In this document: in pieces, positions 19,772 to 28,195 of the stretch
Numbering within the stretch: the first letter of the stretch is position 1
Layout: every line of letters begins with the position of its first letter
From: Albibacterium sp035514885
Lineage (GTDB): Bacteria > Bacteroidota > Bacteroidia > Sphingobacteriales > Sphingobacteriaceae
Direction: 5' to 3'
NCBI RefSeq assembly: GCF_035514885.1
Contig: NZ_DATJCH010000021.1
Span: forward strand, 1-64,000
DNA: 64,000 bases
The notes under the pieces: generated by a model
Seen by the model: the letters and a program-made list of their open reading frames with translations, nothing else
Database searches by the model: none
What the model was told of the DNA's origin: nothing
Position numbers and translations under genes: made by a program

Positions 19772-20461
19772 CTATGTTTTTTCGTTCTCAAGGTTTCTCG
19801 CTACCCTAAAACCGAGATCGTCTATTTTAAATGAAATTGGGTGACTTCTTCTTCGGGTAGTTGCCATAACACTTCTTTCTTCATCGCACCAGCCACCACC
19901 TCTAAAAATCCGATAGGAACCATAAACCGTTTCATCATAAATATCATTACACCACTCCCAAACATTACCCAGCATGTCATAAACTCCGAATGAATTAGGC
20001 TCTTTCCGTCCAACTTTTTGACTGCTGTTTTCAGAATTGGTTTTATACCATGCTATCTTGTCTAATTCGCCATATCTAATCTCTTTGGTCCCGGCTTGAC
20101 AAGAAAATTGCCATTCTGCTTCGGTTGGCAGCCTGTATCCATTTGCTAAAGAATCGAAAGTTATAGTTTCACCCTCGATAGGGATTTTGTAGCAGGGTTT
20201 TAAACCAGACTGTTCCGAAAGTTGATTACAGAAAGTTACTGCTTCTTTCCAGGTTACGGTTTCTACAGGCTTGTCGAGATCTTTAAAGTTGCTTGGATTT
20301 TCCTTTGTAATGGAGGTGTATAAATCTTGGGTAACTGGGAATTTACTAAGCAAAAAAGAGTTAAGGACAACAGTCCATTTTTGATTTGTCCTGTCGTCTC
20401 TTAACTCAATTTGTCCGCTCGGTATTTCTACCATTTGGCTATTAATTTTTGATTTGTCCAC
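19772..20461 (-). CDS. SUMF1/FGE-sulfatase domain protein
   Basis: A 229-residue protein with one formylglycine-generating-enzyme-like domain. Family motifs: LPTEAEWQFSC at 111-121, MLGNVWEWCND at ~163-173, FRGGGWCDE at ~186-194 and the closing DDLGFRVAR. It lacks the paired cysteines of true formylglycine-generating enzymes, so a role in sulfatase maturation is not supported; the fold is used widely (EgtB, gliding protein GldK). No signal peptide, so probably cytoplasmic. The start is a GTG at 20461; an internal ATG at 20434 is an alternative. It is followed by the DinB gene after 54 bp. Confidence 0.82.
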   Translation of the reverse strand: MDKSKINSQMVEIPSGQIELRDDRTNQKWTVVLNSFLLSKFPVTQDLYTSITKENPSNFKDLDKPVETVTWKEAVTFCNQLSEQSGLKPCYKIPIEGETITFDSLANGYRLPTEAEWQFSCQAGTKEIRYGELDKIAWYKTNSENSSQKVGRKEPNSFGVYDMLGNVWEWCNDIYDETVYGSYRIFRGGGWCDEERSVMATTRRRSHPISFKIDDLGFRVARNLENEKT

Positions 20462-20502
20462 TAAGCTCTGATTGACTGCTATAGAACAAATCTACTGTTT
20501 GG

Positions 20503-22071
20503 TTACTGATTTACCAATGGATTAATGAAATGCATTAATTCACGGTCGTGGTTTTTTACAATTTTACTTTGATTGTCGAAGTACATAGTGATACCATTTT
20601 CTTGTGTATAGGGTTCCCACTTAGGCAATTTCCCTTCTACATTGGGGTTGCCTGTTTTAGCAAAGTTTAACCATACAGAACTCATTACGTCTGCCAATTC
20701 ATAGGCTTCTTTTGAAGTTCCTGTCCAGTCTGATCTAAAATCAACATTGTTGAAAGCCAAAGGAATATCTAAACCATGGAAAGAACCTCTTGTTGCACTA
20801 TCAACCGGACTCTTCCATGCTAATAAATAGCTATATACTGGGGCTTTGGATTGTTTAACCCAAGAATCAGCTGTCGCAATGGTATTAGGTCTGAAAACAG
20901 TATCAATAGAGAGTAGATCTTGAGGTGTAAAATCAGGGTATGCTTTTTCATATAATGAAACAAATTGATCAGCTCCACCTTTATAATTCTTTTCCAGCTG
21001 TTCTTTTGCCTGTTCGATAGTCAGATCTTTTTCATCATAGGCAACATTCATTAGCTCATTTAGAGTTGACCCTATCATCAGCGGTATATTATTTGAAATA
21101 TCTGCAAATGCCGGGCTGAATGGTTGTTGTAATAGAACTTCGCCATCAGCAGAAGGAGCAAAGCCAAACATGGTTGATGATCCTGGTTTTCTTGGGCCTG
21201 ATATCTCTTCTATGGCTGCATTTCCAGCATCTACAAGAGCTTGGTATGATATTGTATCTAGCTTTTCTACATTATCAGGGGTAACTCCTAATTTTGCAAG
21301 TACAGCTGAACCTAATGCTTGTGATTTTTCTTTGGTCATTACATTTACAAGCGTTCCACTTTGAATGATTGCCTTATTAAACAAACCATTTGCTGAAGGC
21401 ATATTTAAGAGTGTGCCCACTTTGCCACCACCACCAGATTCACCAAAAATAGTTACGTTCGAAGGATCGCCTCCAAAGTCTTCAATATTATCTTTAACCC
21501 ACTCCAATGCTTTTACAACGTCAAGCATGCCAACATTAGCTGATTGTGCATATTTCGGATCAACTCCAGACAAGTCAAGAAAGCCAAGAATGTTTAATCT
21601 GTGATTTATAGATACCATCACGACATCTCCTTTTTTAGCCAATGCTTTTCCATCGGTCATAGGGTCACTGCTGCTACCAACATGGAAACCTCCACCATGT
21701 AGCCAAAACATTACAGGGCGTTTCTTTCCATCATTCAATCCTTGTGTCCATACGTTTACACTGAATAGTTCTTCTTCATTCATTTTAGAATCGTCGATCC
21801 AGCTTACTATTTGCTTAGCTACCGGTCCGAATTCAGTAGTTTCACGAACATCTTCCCAAGAATCGGGATCTTGAGGTGGCATAAACCTTTCTGCTTTCGC
21901 ATAGGGGATGCCTTTAAAAATAAATACACTATCCTCAACGGTACCTGAAACGGTGCCAAAGGTAGTTTTTACAATTGGTTCTTGATTTTGATTGGTTTGT
22001 GTGCTGCAGCCAGTGAAAGATAATCCGCCTGCGATTAAAAAAAGGAAAATAGAGTTTTTTGATAGTCTCAT
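20503..22071 (-). CDS. Type B carboxylesterase lipoprotein
   Basis: A 522-residue alpha/beta hydrolase of the carboxylesterase type B family. The signal peptide ends in a lipobox (LSFTGCS, Cys21), so it is probably lipid-anchored in the envelope. The family signature with nucleophile is FGESGGGGKVG, the oxyanion-hole motif is FWLHGGGFHVGS and the catalytic His lies in GSFHGLDIPLAF. The signature has GESGGGG where GESAGG is usual, a mild deviation. Natural substrates of bacterial members are mostly unknown. A 40-bp gap separates it from the FGE gene downstream. Confidence 0.9.
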   Translation of the reverse strand: MRLSKNSIFLFLIAGGLSFTGCSTQTNQNQEPIVKTTFGTVSGTVEDSVFIFKGIPYAKAERFMPPQDPDSWEDVRETTEFGPVAKQIVSWIDDSKMNEEELFSVNVWTQGLNDGKKRPVMFWLHGGGFHVGSSSDPMTDGKALAKKGDVVMVSINHRLNILGFLDLSGVDPKYAQSANVGMLDVVKALEWVKDNIEDFGGDPSNVTIFGESGGGGKVGTLLNMPSANGLFNKAIIQSGTLVNVMTKEKSQALGSAVLAKLGVTPDNVEKLDTISYQALVDAGNAAIEEISGPRKPGSSTMFGFAPSADGEVLLQQPFSPAFADISNNIPLMIGSTLNELMNVAYDEKDLTIEQAKEQLEKNYKGGADQFVSLYEKAYPDFTPQDLLSIDTVFRPNTIATADSWVKQSKAPVYSYLLAWKSPVDSATRGSFHGLDIPLAFNNVDFRSDWTGTSKEAYELADVMSSVWLNFAKTGNPNVEGKLPKWEPYTQENGITMYFDNQSKIVKNHDRELMHFINPLVNQ

Positions 22072-22169
22072 AGTAAAGATTATTTAGGTTTATAAATGGT
22101 AAACAAATATGCTAAATTTTATTTTGTTTCACTCGCACCTTCTCCTAATATAACCTTTGCTGGCAAAAT

Positions 22170-22868
22170 TTAATTTGTTTCAGGGCTATCTTTTTGCCAT
22201 TCGGCAAATGTTTTTTCCAATGTTTCCAAGAATACTTCTGCGGGTTGTGCTCCAGATATGGCATATTTGCGGTTAAACACGAAAAACGGAACACCTGTAA
22301 CACCTATTTGTTGTGCTTCTTGAATATCTTGTTTTACCAAATAGGCATACTTGTCGTCATTGAAAGCCGCCTGCAATTCAGTCTCATCCAAACCGATTTC
22401 TTTTCCTAATTGTGTTAGAGTGGTTAAATCTGCTACGTTTTTATTTTCTATAAAGAAAGCACGGAATAAACTTTCCTCCGCTTGATCTCCCAAACCTTTT
22501 GTTTTTGCAAACTGTATTAGTTGATGTGCTTTCATCGAATTAACAGTTACTGTATTGTATAAGTCATATTCTAAGCCTACCTGTTTGGCATATTCGGTAA
22601 CACTTGCAAGCATTTCATGTACCTTTTCTGCACTCATTCCTTTGCGCTTCACAAGATAATCTACATGGCTTTCGCTTGCCACTTCAGGAGCAGAGGGATC
22701 AAGCTGAAAGCTTTTCCACTCAATTTCTACTTGCTTGCTATTTGCAAATTTATTCAAGGCTGTTTCATATTGACGTTTTCCGATATAGCAAAAAGGACAC
22801 ATAATATCGCTCCATACCTCTATTTTCATCTTGGGAGTACTTGTATTTAAATTTTGTGTATTTTCCAT
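22170..22868 (-). CDS. DsbA-family oxidoreductase (FrnE-like)
   Basis: A 232-residue thioredoxin-fold protein of the FrnE/2-hydroxychromene-2-carboxylate isomerase branch. The redox motif is MCPFCYIGKR with Cys24 and Cys27, and the cis-proline motif is GVTGVPFFVF. No signal peptide, so unlike classical DsbA it is cytoplasmic. Related FrnE proteins are disulfide isomerases or oxidoreductases linked to stress tolerance. It stands alone in the minus-strand accessory run with ~80-100 bp gaps on each side. Confidence 0.88.
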   Translation of the reverse strand: MENTQNLNTSTPKMKIEVWSDIMCPFCYIGKRQYETALNKFANSKQVEIEWKSFQLDPSAPEVASESHVDYLVKRKGMSAEKVHEMLASVTEYAKQVGLEYDLYNTVTVNSMKAHQLIQFAKTKGLGDQAEESLFRAFFIENKNVADLTTLTQLGKEIGLDETELQAAFNDDKYAYLVKQDIQEAQQIGVTGVPFFVFNRKYAISGAQPAEVFLETLEKTFAEWQKDSPETN

Positions 22869-22946
22869 TTGTATGATTTATAGTTATTTTAAATTTACTA
22901 AAAATTGATGCGATTGATCACCGCCAAATACGGTAGATAAAGAATT

Positions 22947-23747
22947 TTACTGGCCGTTATTAGTTCCTCTTACTTCATTCAATTTCATAGTCATGGAAAT
23001 GGACTTGTTTTCAACCCATTCATCATATTCTTCGATTGCTTTCAACCTTAAACTATCATCTAAATAGCCTTCTTCTACCATTTGTTTTGATCTGGCTACT
23101 TGAGACCAAATTCCGACCTTTGAATCAAAGTCATTTCTATGTCTTTCATAATGTTCATCTGAATTTATTTTTTCAATGCCTTCCATCCCGATTTCTTTCA
23201 TTAGTTCTGGTAGATCGTCCGCAATTCCATTATTCATTCCAGCATCATTTCTCCATTTTAAAAATGTTTTATAAAAGGTCTGCATACTTTCTGGCGGTTC
23301 AGGGTTCCATTCTAAATTATTATGGTTGTAGTCAAGAATAGAAATTTGGCCATTAGGTTTTAGTAAAGATTTCATTTTTAGTAAAGCTTCTTTAGGATTA
23401 CTCAACCACTGAAGCATTCTTGCTGCTACTATTAAATCAAATTTTTGATTAGGCTCAAAGTCAAATAAATCACAGTGTATTAATTCTAAATTTTCAACAC
23501 TTTTATAAGTTACTTTTCCGCTTTCTATAAATCTTTCTGTGTTATCAATACCAGTAACGCTTCCTGAATTACCAACAATTGCTGCTATATCTTTAGAAAT
23601 TGCACCAGTTCCACAACCTACATCCAATACCACCATGCCTTTTTTGAGTATTAGCTCCAAGGTTCTGTAATCAACTTTTAAACTCCTATTGTCGAATATG
23701 TGTGTTGCTGACTGTCCTTCTCTTTTAATGTGTTTATTGTCTTTCAT
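22947..23747 (-). CDS. Class I SAM-dependent methyltransferase
   Basis: A 266-residue methyltransferase. The SAM-binding motif I is VVLDVGCGTGAISKDIA, followed by the acidic ribose-binding region (GIDNTERFIES) and motif IV (DLIVAARMLQWL). The fold is of the UbiE/COQ5-like small-molecule group, but nothing identifies the substrate. It lies 3 bp after the reductase-like gene at 23751-24371, so the two are very probably co-transcribed and may act on the same compound. Local sequence looks more AT-rich than the core genes. Confidence 0.85.
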   Translation of the reverse strand: MKDNKHIKREGQSATHIFDNRSLKVDYRTLELILKKGMVVLDVGCGTGAISKDIAAIVGNSGSVTGIDNTERFIESGKVTYKSVENLELIHCDLFDFEPNQKFDLIVAARMLQWLSNPKEALLKMKSLLKPNGQISILDYNHNNLEWNPEPPESMQTFYKTFLKWRNDAGMNNGIADDLPELMKEIGMEGIEKINSDEHYERHRNDFDSKVGIWSQVARSKQMVEEGYLDDSLRLKAIEEYDEWVENKSISMTMKLNEVRGTNNGQ

Positions 23748-23750
23748 TTT

Positions 23751-24371
23751 CTATTTCTTTGTCAATTTGTATCTCAAATGTGTTGTCAAGTTTGATGGAA
23801 TTACTTCTACAATTTGGAGATCATATTTGTCTTTATCAATTCCATCAAATAACCTAATGCCACTTCCTAAAAAAACAGGGCTAATATGAATGAAAAATTC
23901 ATTCACAAGTCCTGCGTTGAGATATTGTTGAATAGTATTCGCACCACCTTGTATTCTTATATCCTTTCCTTTGGCTGATTGTTTTGCTTTTTCCAATGCA
24001 CTTTGTATTCCGTCATTAATGAAATAAAAAGTTGTAGTCCCTTTTTGAACCCAAGGTTCTCGTTTTTCGTGTGTCAGCACATAAACATCTGCTTCATATA
24101 AATTTTCTGCCCAAGAGACTTCACCTTCTTCAAACATTCGTTTTCCCATAATGTAGGAACCCGTTCTTGCAAATACATCATCAATTAATTTACTGTCTGC
24201 ACCATATTCTTCTCCACCTTCCATTTTAATGTTTTTCCAAAATGCTTTTTGTTTAAACATCCACTGGTGTAACTTCCCTGAAACACCACCCATAGGGTTG
24301 CTTGGACTTCTATTGTCGCCTGCAAAAAAGCCATCAAGCGATATTCCGCTATCAAATATAATTTTGCTCAT
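23751..24371 (-). CDS. Dihydrofolate reductase-family protein (RibD C-terminal-like)
   Basis: A 206-residue protein of the RibD C-terminal/YyaP-type DHFR superfamily. It begins with the typical SGISLDGFFAG motif, has SYIMGKRMFEEG and ends with the IQGGANTIQQYLNAGLV NADPH-site motif and ISPVFLGSGIRLFDG. These proteins are NADPH-dependent reductases of mostly unknown substrate; it is not the housekeeping folA. It is the first gene of a pair with the methyltransferase (3-bp gap). A PaiB-like gene lies 63 bp upstream. Confidence 0.88.
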   Translation of the reverse strand: MSKIIFDSGISLDGFFAGDNRSPSNPMGGVSGKLHQWMFKQKAFWKNIKMEGGEEYGADSKLIDDVFARTGSYIMGKRMFEEGEVSWAENLYEADVYVLTHEKREPWVQKGTTTFYFINDGIQSALEKAKQSAKGKDIRIQGGANTIQQYLNAGLVNEFFIHISPVFLGSGIRLFDGIDKDKYDLQIVEVIPSNLTTHLRYKLTKK

Positions 24372-24434
24372 AATTTTAATCGGTTGTTTGTTAAGTGGAT
24401 GGTTGTTGTAAGTTCAACTATTGTCGCTCTATAA

Positions 24435-25043
24435 TTATTTAGAAGCTTTCATATATTCAGCTATTAGTTTATCATTTGTGTCGTTGCTTTTTGATAAAGT
24501 TTCTATGATTTTTCTCTTTTCTGTGTCTGACCTATTTTGGCTCAACTTTTTCTTGGCTTGTAAATCCGTTACAAGAATTTCAAATGCTACAATCCCTTTT
24601 GACATTCTCAATTTATAGTCTTCAGGAAAATTGTCCCATTCTTTTCTGTACGAGGTTTCATAATTATCGATTGTCCTTTCAAGTACTTTAAAAGTCTTTT
24701 CTGTTTCTGTTATTAATTCCCCTTGTCCATAGGCGTGGATTGAAATGTAGTTCCAAGTCGGCACATTAAGTTCTTTATCATAATTTTTTGTCGAAATATA
24801 GGCGTGAGGTTCGCTGAAAATCACTAAAATCTTATTATTTACAATGTCTTGCCAATGGTCATTTGCTTTTGCAAAATGTGAAGTCAAAACAATATTGTCG
24901 TTTTTGGTAGTTATAAGGAAAGGCAAATGTGTTGCGATTGGAAAATTGTCTTTTGCTGTGATAAGAGTTGCAAAGCTAAACTGTTTCATAAATGCTACAA
25001 TTTCAGTTTTGTCTGTCGTTAAGTTCATTTTTGGAATGTACAT
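24435..25043 (-). CDS. PaiB-like FMN-binding protein
   Basis: A 202-residue protein of the PaiB/FMN-binding negative regulator family, with a split-barrel flavin fold. The start MYIPKMN, the FATLITAKDNFPIATHLPFLI segment and the VPTWNYISIHAYGQGEL motif are characteristic. In Bacillus PaiB is linked to control of sporulation and protease genes, but most relatives are undefined flavin proteins, so a regulatory role here is uncertain. It is the first gene of the accessory group after the ABC-F gene's terminator. Confidence 0.88.
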   Translation of the reverse strand: MYIPKMNLTTDKTEIVAFMKQFSFATLITAKDNFPIATHLPFLITTKNDNIVLTSHFAKANDHWQDIVNNKILVIFSEPHAYISTKNYDKELNVPTWNYISIHAYGQGELITETEKTFKVLERTIDNYETSYRKEWDNFPEDYKLRMSKGIVAFEILVTDLQAKKKLSQNRSDTEKRKIIETLSKSNDTNDKLIAEYMKASK

Positions 25044-25101
25044 TGTATAATTCGTTTATGTAAATATATTAAAATATTGAGCTACATAAAGTTACTGCCA
25101 T

Positions 25102-25146
25102 AAAAAAAGCCTGCAGATTAAAAGACTATCCTTTATCTCCAGGCTT
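25102..25146 (-). terminator. Intrinsic terminator of the ABC-F gene
   Basis: On the minus strand AAGCCTG at 25146-25140 pairs with CAGGCTT at 25113-25107. Nested AGAT/ATCT and AAAG/CTTT pairs extend the stem, and a run of seven T follows (25108-25102). It lies 24 bp past the ABC-F stop codon and isolates that gene from paiB-like. Confidence 0.85.
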
Positions 25147-25169
25147 AATATGTTTGACTAATTCTTTTT

Positions 25170-26795
25170 TTAGTCTTTGTAGAGTTCTTGTTGTAATTGT
25201 TTAACGCCTTCGTCGTGAATATATTCGTCATAAGTCATCAACTTATCGATATATCCTCTGGGTGTTATTTCAATGATTCTGTTAGCAACGGTTTGGGTTA
25301 ACTCATGGTCACGGGAAGTAAATAGGAGGGTTCCTTTGAAATCATTCAATCCGTTGTTTAATGCAGTAATAGATTCCAAATCAAGGTGATTCGTAGGCTC
25401 ATCAAGCAATAATAGGTTCGCTTGCTGAAGCATCATTCTCGAGAACATACACCTCATTTTTTCACCTCCTGAAAGAACAGAGCATTTCTTTAATACTTCT
25501 TCTCCTGAGAAAAGCATTCTGCCTAAGAAACCGCGAATGAATTGATCGTCTTGATCGGTATCAGAGAAGTCTCTTAGCCACTCGATCAGGTTATCATTTT
25601 TGCCTCCAAAGAATTTACTGTTATCCATTGGCATATCAGCTATCTTAATTGTGATACCCCATTTAAATGATCCTGTAAAATCTGTATCTCTACCAGCTAA
25701 TACTTCATAGAAGGCGGTAGTGGCAAGACTGTTTCTGGATAATACGGCTATTTTGTCGCCTTTATTAACCATTAAGTTTAAGTCTTTAAATAAGACGGTG
25801 CCATCAACAGTTTTACCCAGATTCTCGATGGTTAGGATCTGATCTCCTGCTTCACGTTCCATGTTATTAAACATGATTGCAGGGTATTTTCTGTTTGATG
25901 GTTTAATCTCATCCAGATTGATCTTATCGAGTGCTTTTTTACGACTAGTAGCCTGTTTAGACTTGGAAGCATTGGCACTAAAGCGGCGGATAAAGTCTTG
26001 AAGTTCCTTCACTTTATCTTCCATCTTTTTATTCTGATCGGTACGTTGCTTTAAAGCTAATTGGCTTGACTCATACCAGAATGAGTAATTTCCGGAGTAG
26101 ATAGACATTTTAGCAAAGTCGATATCGACAACATGCGTACAAACCGTATCTAAGAAGTGACGGTCGTGAGAAACTACCAAAACGATCGCTTCATAGCCGG
26201 CAAGGAAATCCTCTAACCAGGCGATGGTATCAATATCTAAATCGTTGGTAGGCTCATCCAGTAATAAAATGTCAGGTTTTCCAAATAAGGCTTGTGCTAA
26301 TAGGACCCTAACTTTTTGATTACCGTCGATTTCTTTAAGTAATTTAAAATGCAAATCTTCTGTAATTCCTAAGTTGCTTAGGAGGGTAGCAGCATCGCTT
26401 TCTGCATTCCAACCATCCATTTCTGCGAAAAGATTTTCTAATTCTCCGGCGCGTTCGCCATCGGCATCGGTAAAATCTTCTTTGGCATAAATGGCATCTT
26501 TCTCTTTCATGATCCGATAGAGATCCTGATGCCCCATCATAACGGTTTCTATTACCGGAAATTCATCAAATTGATAGTGATTTTGGGTTAGCACAGCCAT
26601 CCGCTCTCCGGGAGTAAAGCTTACCGAGCCGGTAGAAGGATCAACCTCGCCTGATAAAATCTTTAAGAAAGTGGATTTTCCCGCACCGTTGGCCCCAATA
26701 ATGCCATAGCAATTGCCCTGTGTGAATTTAAGGTTAACATCTTCAAAAAGTACGCGTTTCCCAAAACGAAGGGATAAATTAGAAACTGTAATCAT
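25170..26795 (-). CDS. ABC-F family ATPase (translation factor)
   Basis: A 541-residue protein with two ABC ATPase domains and no membrane segments. The first Walker A is GANGAGKSTF near residue 35, with LLDEPTNDLDIDTIAWLEDF as Walker B and a linker around residues 250-310. The second domain is atypical at Walker A (VLSRNSLATTAFYEVL) but has the SGGEKMR signature and LLLDEPTNHLDLES. This layout matches YbiT-type ABC-F proteins, which act on the ribosome E/P site. The degenerate second Walker A is a feature of that subgroup. Monocistronic, with its own terminator. Confidence 0.9.
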   Translation of the reverse strand: MITVSNLSLRFGKRVLFEDVNLKFTQGNCYGIIGANGAGKSTFLKILSGEVDPSTGSVSFTPGERMAVLTQNHYQFDEFPVIETVMMGHQDLYRIMKEKDAIYAKEDFTDADGERAGELENLFAEMDGWNAESDAATLLSNLGITEDLHFKLLKEIDGNQKVRVLLAQALFGKPDILLLDEPTNDLDIDTIAWLEDFLAGYEAIVLVVSHDRHFLDTVCTHVVDIDFAKMSIYSGNYSFWYESSQLALKQRTDQNKKMEDKVKELQDFIRRFSANASKSKQATSRKKALDKINLDEIKPSNRKYPAIMFNNMEREAGDQILTIENLGKTVDGTVLFKDLNLMVNKGDKIAVLSRNSLATTAFYEVLAGRDTDFTGSFKWGITIKIADMPMDNSKFFGGKNDNLIEWLRDFSDTDQDDQFIRGFLGRMLFSGEEVLKKCSVLSGGEKMRCMFSRMMLQQANLLLLDEPTNHLDLESITALNNGLNDFKGTLLFTSRDHELTQTVANRIIEITPRGYIDKLMTYDEYIHDEGVKQLQQELYKD

Positions 26796-26954
26796 GGGCG
26801 CAAAGGTAAGGATTTGATATGAATTATGTAAGTTTTTATCACTTCATTGTTACGCGTACAGATTTAATAAAACATTGACTATCAGTTAATATTTCATAAA
26901 TTTATATTGCTGTTGAATATGTTATTCGTTTTAAAATAATTGTGGTTTTCTTTT

Positions 26955-28193
26955 ATGGAAAGATATTTTTTAATTCGACTCATTATCTTAATTGGATCCT
27001 TCGGTCTGATCTCGCCAGCATTTAGTCAAAAATTGAGCTTTAATAACGGACATCGTAAGGATAAAATGCGTTTTGAGCTTATTCATAATCTGATTGTTAT
27101 TCCTGTGTTTGTAAATGATAAAGGGCCTTTTAATTTTATATTAGATAGTGGGGTTAAACCTCTTATTATTACTGATTCCTCAATAGTTAGTCCGCTGGAT
27201 ACTAATAGCTTGTTTCTTTCCCGGATTCGTGGACGAGGGATTGGTCCGGAGCTGGAAGCTTATGTAATGACGAACTTGAAAATTGATGTCGGAGCTGCTT
27301 CAGGAGAGAAATTATCGGCGATTTTATTAAAAGATGATCCCTTTCATCTTTCTGCATATGTAGGTATACCTGTCCATGGGATTATTGGGTCAGATGTCTT
27401 CAATAGCTTTATGGTTAAGGTGAATTATTTAAGTAAGAAGATAACCTTATACTATCCGGAAGTGAAGATTCGGAAAAGAGGTGATCGGATTCCTATTCAA
27501 TTGATTGATGAAAAGCCATATGTGAATGTTTTAGTCAGCAGTGAAGATGGTACACAGGATTCTTTGTTGTTGCTAATTGATTCTGGAGCCGGACATGCTT
27601 TTTCATTAGATTTAAGGGATAATCAAGAACGGATACATCCAACTAAAACAGTAGCCGGAAATCTGGGTAAAGGTTTGGGAGGAGCAATTTTTGGTTTGGT
27701 AGGACGCTTGCCTGAGATTCAATTGGGAGAGTTTTCTATTAAAAATGTAGTGGTGGCTTTTCCAATGTATGAAGATGATGCAGTACGTTCGCTTATGACG
27801 GAAAGGAGTGGATCAATAGGTGGGGAATTGTTGAAGAGGTTTAACGTGTTATTTGATTATTCAAGAGGGGAAATTTATCTCAAAAAGAACAGACAATATA
27901 GAAATCCTTTTGAATATAATATGTCGGGAATGGAAGTATATGTTTCGAATGGTGAAGAGAATGACCGCCGGTTTTTTATTGGTCAGATAGATAATGATAC
28001 TCCGGCTGAAGAGGAAGGCTTCATGGTTGGAGATGAAATTCTGTCTATTAACTTTAGGGATGCTTCCAGATACACATTAGATGAGATTAATAATCTCTTA
28101 CAAGAAGAATCGACCACTGGTCTGATCTTTCAGATATTGAGAGATGATGACCGGGTTCTGGTTAAATTGCTTAAGTTAAAAAGAAGAATTTAA
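26955..28193 (+). CDS. Secreted retropepsin-like protease with PDZ domain
   Basis: 412 residues from ATG 26955; the frame opens 15 bp earlier at a TTG, but the ATG gives the better signal peptide (MERYFLIRLIILIG to AFSQ). Two aspartyl-protease half domains follow: NFILDSGVKPLII and LLLIDSGAGHAFSLD, both with Asp-Ser-Gly in place of Asp-Thr-Gly, so an intramolecular pepsin-like pair is possible. The C-terminal ~90 residues form a PDZ domain (DNDTPAEEEGFMVGDEILSI). It probably acts in the periplasm or at the envelope; the substrate is unknown. The 3' end lies 2 bp from the convergent GNAT-nitrilase gene. Confidence 0.85.
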   Translation: MERYFLIRLIILIGSFGLISPAFSQKLSFNNGHRKDKMRFELIHNLIVIPVFVNDKGPFNFILDSGVKPLIITDSSIVSPLDTNSLFLSRIRGRGIGPELEAYVMTNLKIDVGAASGEKLSAILLKDDPFHLSAYVGIPVHGIIGSDVFNSFMVKVNYLSKKITLYYPEVKIRKRGDRIPIQLIDEKPYVNVLVSSEDGTQDSLLLLIDSGAGHAFSLDLRDNQERIHPTKTVAGNLGKGLGGAIFGLVGRLPEIQLGEFSIKNVVVAFPMYEDDAVRSLMTERSGSIGGELLKRFNVLFDYSRGEIYLKKNRQYRNPFEYNMSGMEVYVSNGEENDRRFFIGQIDNDTPAEEEGFMVGDEILSINFRDASRYTLDEINNLLQEESTTGLIFQILRDDDRVLVKLLKLKRRI

Positions 28194-28195
28194 AG

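Noticed and set aside
19772..20461. True formylglycine-generating enzyme for sulfatase maturation
   Set aside because: The paired active-site cysteines are not present and no sulfatase gene is in the window.
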